64,000 nucleotides of DNA from Wukongibacter sp050859025 (GCF_050859025.1 NZ_CP138200.1:4216001-4280000), one strand, 5' to 3'; numbered from the stretch's first letter, positions 44,645 through 53,468 are shown. Translations and numbers: made by a program. Notes: generated from the sequence alone by a model not told the origin.

Positions 44645-47320
44645 TTATATTTTCTCTACCTTTACAGCACATACCTTTAGCTCTGGTATATTACATATAT
44701 CATCTAATGCTGTATTAGTTAAAACATTTGCAGCTGCCTCTGCGAAGTGAAACGGTATAAATACTACCCCATCATCAACAATATCGGTGACCTTTACCTT
44801 CGTCATTATTTTACCTCTTCTGGAAGAAACTCTAGCCATTTCATCCATCTCTAGATTTAATTGCTTTGCAGTTTTAGGTGAAATCTCTATATATCCTTCT
44901 GGAGCAATCCTATTTAATCCCTCAACTCTACCGGTCATGCTTCTTGTATGATAATGATATAGAATACGTCCCGTTGTAAGTATTAATGGATATTCATCGT
45001 CGGTCTGTTCTGCCGCAGGCTTATAATGTATTCCAGTAAATAAACCTTTACCTCTAGCAAATTTACCTTTATGAAGATATAGAGTTCCTGGATGATCTAT
45101 AGAGGGACATGGCCACTGAAGTCCTCCTCCTTCAATTCTATCGTAGCTTATTCCACCATACTGTGGAGTTACGGAGGCTATTTCATCCATGATATCACTA
45201 GGATGATTATATTTACTTTTATAACCTAATTCATTCATTAGCTCCATAAATATAAGCCAGTCGGCTTTAGCTTCACCTGGTCCCTTCACAGCCTTTCTTA
45301 TTCTCTGAATCCTTCTTTCAGAGTTTGTGAAGGTACCGTCCTTTTCTGCAAAGCACGCAGCAGGAAGAACTACATCTGCAAACTCAGCAGTTTCAGTTAA
45401 GAATATATCTTGAACCACTAGAAATTCTAAGTTTTTAAGAGCTTCTCTTATATGGTTAATATCTGGATCAGATACCATTGGATTTTCTCCCATAATATAC
45501 ATGAATTTAATATCTCTATTGTGGGCAGCATCCATCATTTTCGGTATAGTCAGACCCACCTTTTGTGACAACTTAGCTCCCCATGCCTTCTGAAACTTTT
45601 CCTTTGACTTCAAATCAAAGACTTTTTGGTATCCAGGATAGTTGTTTGGAAGTGCACCCATATCACAGGCCCCCTGAACATTATTTTGTCCACGTAAGGG
45701 GTTAACTCCAGCCGATTTTTCACCAATATTTCCACATATCATGGCAAGGTTAGCTATACTTTTAACATGCTCAGTACCTGAGCTATGTTGTGTGATACCC
45801 ATTGCATAGAATATACCTGCTTTATCTCCTGCTGCATATATTCTAGCAGCCTCTACTATATCCTCTGAATCTACACCGCAAATCTCTGCCGCTCTTTTAG
45901 GTGTAAAATCCTTAATTGCTTCAACTAATTCATCAAAGTTCTCCGTTCTTTCATCAATGTATTCTCTATCATACAGTTCTTCTTTAAGTATTACATTCAT
46001 CATTCCATTTAATAAAGCTACATTTGTACCGGGCTTAATCTGAATAAATACATCTGCATCCTTAGCCAAATCAATTCTTCTAGGATCGGCTACTATTAAT
46101 TTGGCTCCTCTATTTATGGCTTGCCTCATTTTCGAGCCAATTACTGGATGAGCTTCGGTTGTATTAGATCCCGTTACAAACAATACATCTGATTCTACTA
46201 TTTCACCTATACTATTAGTCATAGCACCGCTACCTAGGGTAGTTGCAAGACCTGCAACTGTAGATGAATGTCAGAGACGTGCACAATGGTCAACATTATT
46301 AGTGCCTATAACTGCTCTAAAGAGTTTTTGCATTAAGTAGTTTTCTTCTGTAGTACATCTAGCAGATGTTAATCCTGCAAAGGCCTCAGCACCATATTCA
46401 TCTTTAATGTCTTTTACTTTACTTGCTATAAGTTTATAGGCCTCATCCCATGTAGCCTGAATAAACCTTCCATTCTTTTTAATCAATGGAGTCCTAAGTC
46501 TATCTGGATGACCTATAAAATTAAATCCAAATTTCCCCTTAACACAAAGCAATCCATTATTGGATGGTCCATCGGCTGGATCAATTCTTACTACCTTGTT
46601 ATCTTTAACCACTAAGTTCATTTGACATCCAACACCACAGTATGAGCATGTGGTTCTAACCTTTTTAGTTTGCCAATTTCTGAATTTTTCTTTACTCTTA
46701 GGCATTAAAGCACCAACAGGACATACGGAAACGCAGTTACCACAGGATACACATGTAGAATGCTCCATACCTACCTCAAAGGGATGGGTTATATGGGTTC
46801 TAAATCCTCTTTCACTAAAGCCTATTGCACTTGTACACTGAAGCTCATCACATACCCTTACACATTTCCCACATAAAATACATTTACTCTGATTATTATA
46901 GTAAAACATGTTACTGTCATCTAAAGGAATTTCTCTCAATTCGCCTTTATATCCATCTTTGCTTTCAATACCATATTCATAGCAATAATCTTGAAGCTTA
47001 CATTCTCCTGATTTCTCACATGTTAAACAATCATTTGGATGATTTGACCAAATAAGTTCTAGTATATCTTTCCTAGCATTGACTACCTTATCACTATGGG
47101 TATCTACTACCATTCCATCTGATACAGGAGTAGTACATGCAGTCATAAGACTTTTTGCGCCCTCAACCTCTACAACACATATCCTACATGCTCCATGAGG
47201 TATTAGTCTCTTATCATGGCAAAAAGTAGGAATTTTTATCCCCAATTTTTCTGCTGCTTCAAGAAGAGTTGAACCTTCTGGAACCTGAACTATTCTACCA
47301 TTAATTGTCAAATTGATCAT
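44645..47320 (-). CDS. fdhA: Selenocysteine-containing formate dehydrogenase, NuoG-like front end
   Basis: One 891-residue selenoprotein, read through the in-frame TGA at 46271-46273 (Sec-350 in HCARLUHSSTVAGL). N-terminus: 2Fe-2S domain (Cys 34, 45, 48, 62), a His/Cys3 cluster (HPNDCLTCEKSGECKL), two 4Fe-4S units (CILCGKCVRVCDE, CVSCGNCVSVCPV). Then the molybdopterin oxidoreductase core with its own cluster (CSYCGVGCQ), IMGENPMVSDPD, and FADVVLPAACFAEKDG. It oxidises formate or reduces CO2 with a Mo- or W-pterin. The NuoG-like front end implies docking to a NuoEF-type diaphorase. ATG 47320 is set by GGAGG 8 nt upstream. Confidence 0.95.
46242..46273 (-). promoter_or_regulatory. Sec codon and bacterial SECIS hairpin in fdhA
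   Basis: TGA at 46273-46271 is followed 12 nt later by the stem-loop GTTGCAGGTCTTGCAAC (46258-46242): a GTTGCA/TGCAAC stem with a GGTCT apical loop. The E. coli fdhF element has the same GTTGCAGGTCTGCA apex, which binds SelB. The host must carry selA, selB, selC and selD elsewhere. Confidence 0.92.
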
Positions 47321-47815
47321 TTGGTATTCCTCCTTCATATTGATATAAATAAATATAAATAATTTTCACTTAATTTCGACAAATATTTATGTACTTAATA
47401 TTTTATCTAATACTAACGTCTATGTCTATGTAGATTCTACATAATTCTAATCTTGATTATATGAATATTTAGTAATTTTAAATAATATTTTTGCATTTAT
47501 CTTAACCAATCCTATTAGTCAGTTCATTTTCCATTTTTTTATTTGTTAATTAATTAACTATAATTTCTGTATTATACCTTTTAAATTACTTTTGTGCTTC
47601 AAGTTTCATTTTTTCAAATATATTTTTTATATTTTTGATATCATTAAGTGCTAGAATCTACCTTCTTTTTCTTCACTTGCTTCCTTCTACCACTTTCTTT
47701 AATATTTATTTTTGGTAAAATATACTTACTCACTTCATCTTTCTTATATCAAATGCAAATATCTTCTTAAAGTATATATAAATTAGCTTATCCTTAAGCT
47801 CGCGTGTTATGAAAT
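47321..47815. other. Long fdhA leader between riboswitch and start codon
   Basis: No convincing gene. On the minus strand a GTG at 47733 opens a 29-codon frame (SKYILPKINIKESGRRKQVK...) ending at TAA. A second frame just downstream reads NDIKNIKNIFEKMKLEAQK. They could be one small basic protein with a frameshift, but there is no good binding site. The unusual length of this leader, about 500 nt, is unexplained. Confidence 0.35.
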
Positions 47816-47864
47816 GAAAAAGGAAAACATAATGTAAAGCCAATATATATTAACTTCACATTAT
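47816..47864 (-). terminator. Terminator-like hairpin after the fdhA riboswitch
   Basis: On the minus strand ATAATGTGAAG and CTTTACATTAT form a nearly perfect 11-bp stem with a 14-nt loop, followed by GTTTTCCTTTTTC. It directly follows the aptamer, so it could serve as the switch. Confidence 0.65.
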
Positions 47865-47959
47865 ATTTTCCTTTCCAAACTGTGAGGTATAAAAATTTCT
47901 TTTAATACCTATAGGCTAATAATTCTTAGCCCTCACCTTAGAATTATTAACTCGGAAAA
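47864..47959 (-). promoter_or_regulatory. Candidate Moco/Tuco riboswitch upstream of fdhA
   Basis: Second copy of the structure at 23942-24039: GTTTTCCGAG at the 5' end, TTTGGAAAGGAAAATA at the 3' end, an inner stem TAATAATTCTAA/AGAATTATTAG, and a GGTAT/ATACCTC hairpin. Positions that form stems differ between the two copies while pairing is kept, and the TTCCGAG and TTTGGAAAGGAAAAT segments are the same. It precedes a Mo/W-pterin enzyme. Assignment to the Moco/Tuco family is from memory of the motif and needs a covariance search. Confidence 0.72.
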
Positions 47960-47964
47960 CAATG

Positions 47965-47992
47965 TATATATAGTTTAATAATTTCTTAACAA
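47965..47992 (-). promoter_or_regulatory. Candidate promoter before the fdhA riboswitch
   Basis: On the minus strand TTGTTA (47987-47992) and TATATA (47965-47970) are 16 nt apart, with the riboswitch starting only a few bases downstream. Confidence 0.45.
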
Positions 47993-48066
47993 TATTTCCG
48001 TTAGAAAAGATTCTCCTATTATGAGATTGATTTTTTTATTATCTCGTAAGTGATTATAGCATCGCT

Positions 48067-48104
48067 TTTGGAAATTTATTTAACCTTGAAGTTACTGATC
48101 TATA
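48067..48104. repeat. Fragment of a family-3 short element
   Basis: TTTGGAAATTTATTTAACCT and TTGAAGTTACTGATCTATA match the right half of the element at 21222-21335; no left half is seen. Confidence 0.4.
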
Positions 48105-48218
48105 ATATTAAAAAGGCTTCCTCAATTCATGATACAGTAGATATAATTTCACTTAGAAAATAATTTTCTACAAATACATTACCATGAATATCAGAAGTTT
48201 AGTTTTTATAAACAGATA

Positions 48219-49136
48219 TTACTTTAACTCACTTTGATTCATTAATCTAATATTTAGCTCTTCAGCAGCATTATAACCCATTTCTTTTTGTCGGTGATTT
48301 CTTGCTGCTGCTTCAAGAATTACGGCAAGGTTTCTTCCTGGTCTAACGGGTATAGTTATTTTTGAGATATTAGTTCCTAATATTTCTATAAACTCTTCAT
48401 CTAAACCTAGTCTCTCATAAATATTGGATTCTCCTGTATCTAATTGTATTACTAAATCAATATTCTTTTTATCTCTCACAGCTCCCATACCATAGAGTTT
48501 AGCTACATCTAATATTCCTATTCCTCTTATTTCTAAAAAATACTTTATAATTTCAGGTGCCGTTCCTACTAGAGTATATTGATCAACTTTTTTAATTTGA
48601 ACAGCGTCATCAGCTATAAGTCTATGACCTCTTTTCACTAATTCCAGAGCTGTTTCTGATTTTCCTACACCACTTTCACCTAAAATCAAAATTCCTATCC
48701 CATTAACTTCAACTAAAACTCCGTGTAAAGTTGTAGTTGGTGCCAACTCATGTTCAAGATAAAATATCATTTTACTTGCAAATTTTGATGTTGCTTGATT
48801 GGTCCTTAAAATTGGTATATTATTATTCTGGGCTTCTTCCTTTATCTCCTTAGGAATTTCTAGTCCTCTTGCAACGACTAAACATGGAATATTTCTTTTC
48901 ATCAATTCCTTAGCTCTTGTTTTTTTAAGCTCATCACATAATTCTGTAAAGTAGCTCCATTCTGCCTTACCAATTATTTGCACTCTATCAAAACCATAAT
49001 TTTCAAAATATCCTGCTAAAGGAAGTCCAACTCTATTAACTTCACTTGTAGAAATCTCAATATCATCTACATTCCACTTACTTACTAATTCCAATCTCAA
49101 ATCCTTAATCAACCTGCTAATTGGCAATTTCTTCAA
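48219..49136 (-). CDS. hprK: HPr kinase/phosphorylase HprK
   Basis: A 305-residue bifunctional kinase/phosphorylase acting on the regulatory serine of HPr, the central step of carbon catabolite repression in Firmicutes. P-loop GILILGESGVGKSETALEL, RLIADDAVQIKK, and the family signature EIRGIGILDVAKLYG are present, as is the C-terminal KITIPVRPGRNLAVILEAAA. The TTG at 49136 lies one base after the uvrC stop, with GGGTGGTG upstream; the longer form runs inside uvrC without a site. Both HPr proteins of this window (6585 and 63700) keep the serine region and are possible substrates. Confidence 0.96.
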   Translation of the reverse strand: MKKLPISRLIKDLRLELVSKWNVDDIEISTSEVNRVGLPLAGYFENYGFDRVQIIGKAEWSYFTELCDELKKTRAKELMKRNIPCLVVARGLEIPKEIKEEAQNNNIPILRTNQATSKFASKMIFYLEHELAPTTTLHGVLVEVNGIGILILGESGVGKSETALELVKRGHRLIADDAVQIKKVDQYTLVGTAPEIIKYFLEIRGIGILDVAKLYGMGAVRDKKNIDLVIQLDTGESNIYERLGLDEEFIEILGTNISKITIPVRPGRNLAVILEAAARNHRQKEMGYNAAEELNIRLMNQSELK

Positions 49137-49137
49137 G

Positions 49138-51030
49138 CTAAACACCACCCTGTTGTTTTTTTGTAGTATTCTTCTGTTTTTTGAAAAATTCATAAACAGT
49201 ATTTGCTATTTTTTCGTTCATACCTTCAACATCCTTTAGATCATCTATTGAAGCTTTTCTAATCCTTTCAATTGAGCCAAAATGCTTTAAGAGTTCACCC
49301 TTTCTCTTTTTTCCTATCCCTGGTATATCATCAAGTACTGATTGTATAAGGGATTTATCTCTTAAGGTTTTATGGTATGTTATAGCAAATCTATGGACTT
49401 CGTCTTGAATTTTAGCAATTAGCTTAAATCCAAGACTCCGTTTATCTAAAACTATCTCTCTGTTTTCAAATGTAATTCCCTTAGTTCTATGTCTATCATC
49501 CTTTACCATTCCAGCTACTGGAATATTAACTCCCAATGCAGCCAGCACATCCTTCACTGCATTTACTTGACCTTTTCCACCATCGGCTAGTATTAAATCT
49601 GGGAAAAAGGAAAATTTGCCTTCAACATCGGACATTCCCTGTTGTTCAAGGGTTTCTTTTTCTTCAATACCACGTCTAAATCTTCTAAATAACACTTCTT
49701 GCATACTTCCATAGTCATTTGGGCCTTCGATTGTCCTGATTTTAAATCTTCTATAGGCACTGTTTAATGGTCTTCCATTTTCAAAAACTACCATAGAACC
49801 AACTGAAAACACCCCATAAATATTTGATATATCATAGGCTTCAATTCTTTTTGGGACTTTATTTAAAGAAAGTAATTCCTTTAGTTCATTTAGAACCTTT
49901 TCACTGTAATCTCTTTCACTATTGATCTTTTCTTCAAATTTTATTAAGTATTCTACGGCATTTTTATGAACTAATTCAACCAGTTTCTTCTTCTCACCCT
50001 TCAATGGTCTTTTAACAGCAACCTTATTTCCTCTCCTCTGAGTAAGCCAGCTTTCAATTAACTCATCATCTTCTATGCTTTCATCAATTAATATTTCCTT
50101 TGGGATAAAAGCTGACCCAGAGTAAAATTGCTTTACAAAGGAGCTTAATATTTCCTTTCTTTCTTCATCACCTGTTCCTTCTAAAACATGTTGTTCTCTA
50201 CCTATTAGTTTACCGTTTCGTACGAAGAAAATCATTACACATGTCCTATCATTACTTCTAGCCATTGAAATATAATCTTGGTTTGCATCGGAGGTAGACA
50301 TTATCTTTTGTCTCTCCATTAGATTATTTAAGGCCCCTATGCTGTCTCTATACTTTGCAGCCCTCTCAAAATCTAGCTCTTGTGAAGCTTTTATCATTTT
50401 TTCTTCAAGTTTATTTACTAGTATATCATGTTTTCCTCCAAGAAGAAGTAGTATTTGGTCTACTAATTCCATATATTCTTTGTGAGTTATACCTTTATTA
50501 CATGGTCCCAAACACTTTTTAATATGATAGTTTAGACATGGTCTATCCTTATTAGTTTCTAAATTTCGATTACACTTTCTAAGTGGAAATAGCTCTTCAA
50601 TAATTTGCAGAGTTTTGTTTACTGCATCTACATTTATATATGGACCAAAATACTTTGCATTATCTTTAATAATCTTCCTGGTCTTTAATACTCTAGGATA
50701 TTTATCCTTTACTGTAACCTTAATATAAGGATAGTTCTTATCATCCTTTAATGCAATATTGTACCTTGGCTTATGCTTCTTAATTAAATTGGCCTCTAAA
50801 ATCAACGCCTCAACTTCTGTATCTGTAATTATATATTCGAATTCTTTAATACATTTAACCATAGCTTGTACCTTAGGAAGCTGTTTCTTTTGTGAACGAA
50901 AATATTGACTAACCCTCTTTTTTAATGATTTAGATTTTCCTATATATATTATATCTTCCATTTCATCCTTCATTATATATACCCCAGGTTTTTCTGGGAG
51001 CTTCTTCAATTGTTCCTTTATATCGAACAT
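49138..51030 (-). CDS. uvrC: Excinuclease ABC subunit UvrC
   Basis: A 630-residue nucleotide-excision-repair nuclease. N-terminal GIY-YIG domain (LPEKPGVYIMKDEMEDIIYI), a Cys motif (CNRNLETNKDRPCLNYHIKK), a UVR motif (KASQELDFERAAKYRD), the RNase H-like half (AYDISNIYGVFSVGSMV; ILADGGKGQVNA) and C-terminal helix-hairpin-helix units (LDDIPGIGKKRKGELLKHFG). ATG 51030 is set by GAGGTG 6 nt upstream. It is translationally coupled to hprK. Confidence 0.97.
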   Translation of the reverse strand: MFDIKEQLKKLPEKPGVYIMKDEMEDIIYIGKSKSLKKRVSQYFRSQKKQLPKVQAMVKCIKEFEYIITDTEVEALILEANLIKKHKPRYNIALKDDKNYPYIKVTVKDKYPRVLKTRKIIKDNAKYFGPYINVDAVNKTLQIIEELFPLRKCNRNLETNKDRPCLNYHIKKCLGPCNKGITHKEYMELVDQILLLLGGKHDILVNKLEEKMIKASQELDFERAAKYRDSIGALNNLMERQKIMSTSDANQDYISMARSNDRTCVMIFFVRNGKLIGREQHVLEGTGDEERKEILSSFVKQFYSGSAFIPKEILIDESIEDDELIESWLTQRRGNKVAVKRPLKGEKKKLVELVHKNAVEYLIKFEEKINSERDYSEKVLNELKELLSLNKVPKRIEAYDISNIYGVFSVGSMVVFENGRPLNSAYRRFKIRTIEGPNDYGSMQEVLFRRFRRGIEEKETLEQQGMSDVEGKFSFFPDLILADGGKGQVNAVKDVLAALGVNIPVAGMVKDDRHRTKGITFENREIVLDKRSLGFKLIAKIQDEVHRFAITYHKTLRDKSLIQSVLDDIPGIGKKRKGELLKHFGSIERIRKASIDDLKDVEGMNEKIANTVYEFFKKQKNTTKKQQGGV

Positions 51031-51211
51031 ATACACACCTCTAGTCCAAAATATTTATATTTATTATTTTATCAAAAAATGATGTTTTTCGAAACTTTAT
51101 ATAGATTTCCTATTCCTATTACGAAAATGTTGAATATACTTAATTGCTAAACAATTTAAAATACAATATAATTATATTGTTAAATCACTATACTTCTTAT
51201 ATAACCATATG

Positions 51212-51316
51212 TATGGGGCTTACATAGTAAAACTTAATCTATACATGTACAAATACTCGGCATTTATAGGAGTTTTGAATATGTATAAATAGAGTCTCTA
51301 CTTAAATCCCTGTATA
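51212..51316. repeat. Palindromic short element, family 1
   Basis: Begins TATGGGGCTTACATAGTAAA and ends TACTTAAATCCCTGTATA. The central part is nearly the same as the copies at 26634 and 9301. It lies between the divergent uvrC and membrane protein genes and could carry or disturb their promoters. Confidence 0.7.
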
Positions 51317-51391
51317 GATCTTTACTTATAAAATTATAATACTAAATATATAAGTAAACTGTATATACACAATTTTCTAGGAGTTGATAAA

Positions 51392-52066
51392 ATGAGCAAT
51401 GCTAAAAGAAGTATTAATTTTGCAATAGCCTTTATGACAGTTATCTCTATTTTTACCTTTATCGTACCAATGATTGATTTTCAATCATTAGGAGAAAGTA
51501 CTGAAATAATATTTCCTAATCTATTATTTTTCCTATTTATAGTTTTATTTTCTTTCTTGCAATTTCTGTTTAGACTATTACTGACTTCAAAGCACTATGT
51601 CAAGGACAAGCTATTCTTTACTTTAAACATGAGGTCTTCAAAGCTAAAAAATAGGACGGTTTTATATTTAGGTACTATTATGCTATTTCTATGGCCTGTA
51701 ATAGTCTCAAAAAACATTTCACTAATTAAATTAGGCAATTTACTAAATCTTGTTATTTGGATCTTAGTAATTGAAGCTCTTGTGTATTTAAGTAATAAAC
51801 ATACAAAAATCCATTTTATGTCTTACGGAATCCTTATTAGAGGATTGGATTTTAGAATAGACATTCCTCTGGGAGATTCTCTATTGAATCACTCTGGTTT
51901 TTATTCATATCATGATGTACAAAGCTATTCTATTGAAAATAATTATTTAGAATTAGTATTATTTAATAACCTAGGTACAATACAAGGTTATATATCTTCA
52001 GATAGAATTCCTCCAGTATCTGCATTTTTTGAATCAAAGGGAATAAGAAAAATTGTCAGATATTGA
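51392..52066 (+). CDS. Uncharacterised four-helix membrane protein
   Basis: Not recognised. 224 residues with hydrophobic segments at about 9-28, 42-62, 90-106 and 115-132. A C-terminal domain of about 85 residues follows (IHFMSYGILIRGLDFRIDIP; YHDVQSYSIENNYLELVLF) that resembles the PH-like/DUF5673-type domains of bacterial membrane proteins. That resemblance is only an impression. AGGAG lies before the ATG. It stands alone on the plus strand. Confidence 0.7.
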   Translation: MSNAKRSINFAIAFMTVISIFTFIVPMIDFQSLGESTEIIFPNLLFFLFIVLFSFLQFLFRLLLTSKHYVKDKLFFTLNMRSSKLKNRTVLYLGTIMLFLWPVIVSKNISLIKLGNLLNLVIWILVIEALVYLSNKHTKIHFMSYGILIRGLDFRIDIPLGDSLLNHSGFYSYHDVQSYSIENNYLELVLFNNLGTIQGYISSDRIPPVSAFFESKGIRKIVRY

Positions 52067-52099
52067 TAAAAAGCACTAAAATTCAGAATAAATTTTTTA

Positions 52100-52161
52100 A
52101 AAAATAATGAAGATTTTTATATTTTTTCTTTGAAGCTTATTAAACTTTAAATTTGTTTATC
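52100..52161. repeat. Family-3 short element, partial
   Basis: AATAATGAAGATTTTTATA and TTTTTTCTTTGAAGCTTATT, then TTAAATTTGTTTATCT, match the core and right arm of the element at 21222-21335 at about four of five positions. Confidence 0.5.
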
Positions 52162-52212
52162 TTTAATCCTGAATAGAGCTACTTGATCTTATATTTTACA
52201 AATACTTTTAAT

Positions 52213-52242
52213 TTGCAATAAAATATGGTAAAATCATATTAT
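52213..52242 (+). promoter_or_regulatory. Candidate promoter of a 52-aa membrane peptide gene
   Basis: TTGCAA (52213-52218) and TATTAT (52237-52242) with an 18-nt spacer, about 75 nt before the small ORF. Confidence 0.45.
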
Positions 52243-52317
52243 AAAATTTAATTTGTGTTTTCCTTCATTATGACATATAATTATGGAGGATTATATTAAG
52301 GAGTGTGGTTTTTACTT

Positions 52318-52476
52318 ATGTCTAGTGACAGGCCTGCCGTCGTCTCGCCTAAAGTTAAAGGCTTTTTAGCTTGTATTGCGGTTTTACTGACAATTTACTT
52401 TTTACAGTCACTATTTTCATCATTTTTTACGGTTGGTTTTAGATTTATCAATCAGCTGGGGTACTTACGACTTTAA
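52318..52476 (+). CDS. Small single-helix membrane peptide (52 aa)
   Basis: Reads MSSDRPAVVSPKVKGFLACI, a hydrophobic helix, then SFFTVGFRFINQLGYLRL. A cytoplasmic basic start, one membrane span and an amphipathic end are suggested. AAGGAG is 14 nt from the ATG, rather far; an in-frame GTG 15 nt upstream is an alternative start. It has its own promoter candidate and a strong terminator 25 nt after the stop, which argues it is expressed. No family recognised. Confidence 0.55.
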   Translation: MSSDRPAVVSPKVKGFLACIAVLLTIYFLQSLFSSFFTVGFRFINQLGYLRL

Positions 52477-52501
52477 AAAAATTTATATATAATTGTAAAA
52501 G

Positions 52502-52530
52502 AGATGACCTTGAATGTCATCTTTTTTTTG
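52502..52530 (+). terminator. Terminator of the small membrane peptide gene
   Basis: AGATGAC and GTCATCT with a 6-nt loop, followed by eight T residues. Confidence 0.85.
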
Positions 52531-52689
52531 TAAATATTAACCATAATATCTATTATTCTTTTTACTATCTAGAATTATGGTTATGTATACTTTTATTTAT
52601 TCTTGCTTATACTCCAAACAAAATTATTATAGATGTCAAAGCAAAATTATGAATTTGTTATGGCAGGTCTATACTGGAGGTATAAGTTT

Positions 52690-53238
52690 ATGAACAAAAA
52701 ATTAAGAATTACTATAGCCGTATTTTTATTTTTTATTGTCTCAACTCTTGGGGTTGCAGCTTCAGAAAACTTCGATGAAATCAAGGTATTTTTTAGAGAC
52801 ATAAAAGTATATGTTAATGAAAAACAGATTTCATTAGAAGAAAAACCATTTTTATATAAGGATAGAGTATATATACCCGTCAGATTTATTTCTGAATCTC
52901 TAAATGCTTCGGTTCTCTGGCATGAAAAGGAAAACTCTATGTCAATATTTACTTTCAAAAATTTTGAGGAGGCTAAACCATTAGAAGGCGAGAGGTTTCT
53001 ATACGGAGAGATCTTGTCTATTGATAAAGATAAAAGAATGTTAGATATTTATCAGCATATTGATGATAACTCTGTTCAAGAAGATAAGAATCTAAAAATT
53101 TCCAATGATGTAATCATAATTTTACAAAGAAATAGTAAGAAAATAAACATAGATTTCAACGATCTGAAAGTTGGAGATATAGCCGGTTTGATAGTTAATA
53201 AGGAAAATGAGGTTAGAGGCATAGTAATTAACATCTAG
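52690..53238 (+). CDS. Secreted copper amine oxidase N-terminal-domain (stalk) protein
   Basis: A 182-residue exported protein. Signal peptide: basic MNKKLRITIAV, then a hydrophobic core ending in GVAASEN. The mature part has the copper amine oxidase N-terminal-like stalk domain (KVYVNEKQISLEEKPFLYKD; VYIPVRFISESLNASVLWHE), a frequent cell-surface module in Clostridia. About 80 residues follow with no recognised fold. It is not an amine oxidase: no catalytic domain is present. GGAGG lies 9 nt before ATG 52690; the track-longer form lacks a site. Confidence 0.85.
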   Translation: MNKKLRITIAVFLFFIVSTLGVAASENFDEIKVFFRDIKVYVNEKQISLEEKPFLYKDRVYIPVRFISESLNASVLWHEKENSMSIFTFKNFEEAKPLEGERFLYGEILSIDKDKRMLDIYQHIDDNSVQEDKNLKISNDVIIILQRNSKKINIDFNDLKVGDIAGLIVNKENEVRGIVINI

Positions 53239-53273
53239 AAAAGAATATCTTAGAGTGACAAATTCCTGTATTA

Positions 53274-53336
53274 TTTGAAATTTCACCGACTCGGTATCTA
53301 GGTCATTTTACCTAAACCAATCGATGAAATTTCAAA
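53274..53336. repeat. Long inverted repeat with nested stems
   Basis: TTTGAAATTTCA and TGAAATTTCAAA are outer arms; CGA/TCG, GGT/ACC and AGGT/ACCT form inner pairs, giving a folded RNA of about 60 nt after the stalk protein gene. No T-tract follows directly, so it may be a 3'-end stabiliser, a bidirectional terminator or a mobile element end. Confidence 0.5.
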
Positions 53337-53360
53337 TCCTATAATTTCATCCTTAGATTC

Positions 53361-53468
53361 TTCTATATAGAACGTACTTATAAATCTACATTTTGATTTT
53401 TTGACTAGCCAATGATTCAAGGATTTTCAGGGAATCAAAATGTAAAAGATTTATTACGATTTCTATAG
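53361..53468. repeat. Short interspersed palindromic element, family 2
   Basis: Begins TTCTATATAGAACGTAC, ends ACGATTTCTATAGAT, with arms TAAATCTACATTTTGATT and AATCAAAATGTAAAAGATTT as in the copy at 6435-6543. Confidence 0.7.

Noticed and set aside
44645..46222. A separate short molybdopterin oxidoreductase gene starting MTNSIGEIVESD
   Set aside because: The start lies inside the conserved active-site region and has no binding site; the upstream frame joins it through the Sec TGA with a SECIS hairpin.
52647..52958. Minus-strand ORF opposite the stalk protein
   Set aside because: Antisense to a clear signal peptide and stalk domain; no binding site.
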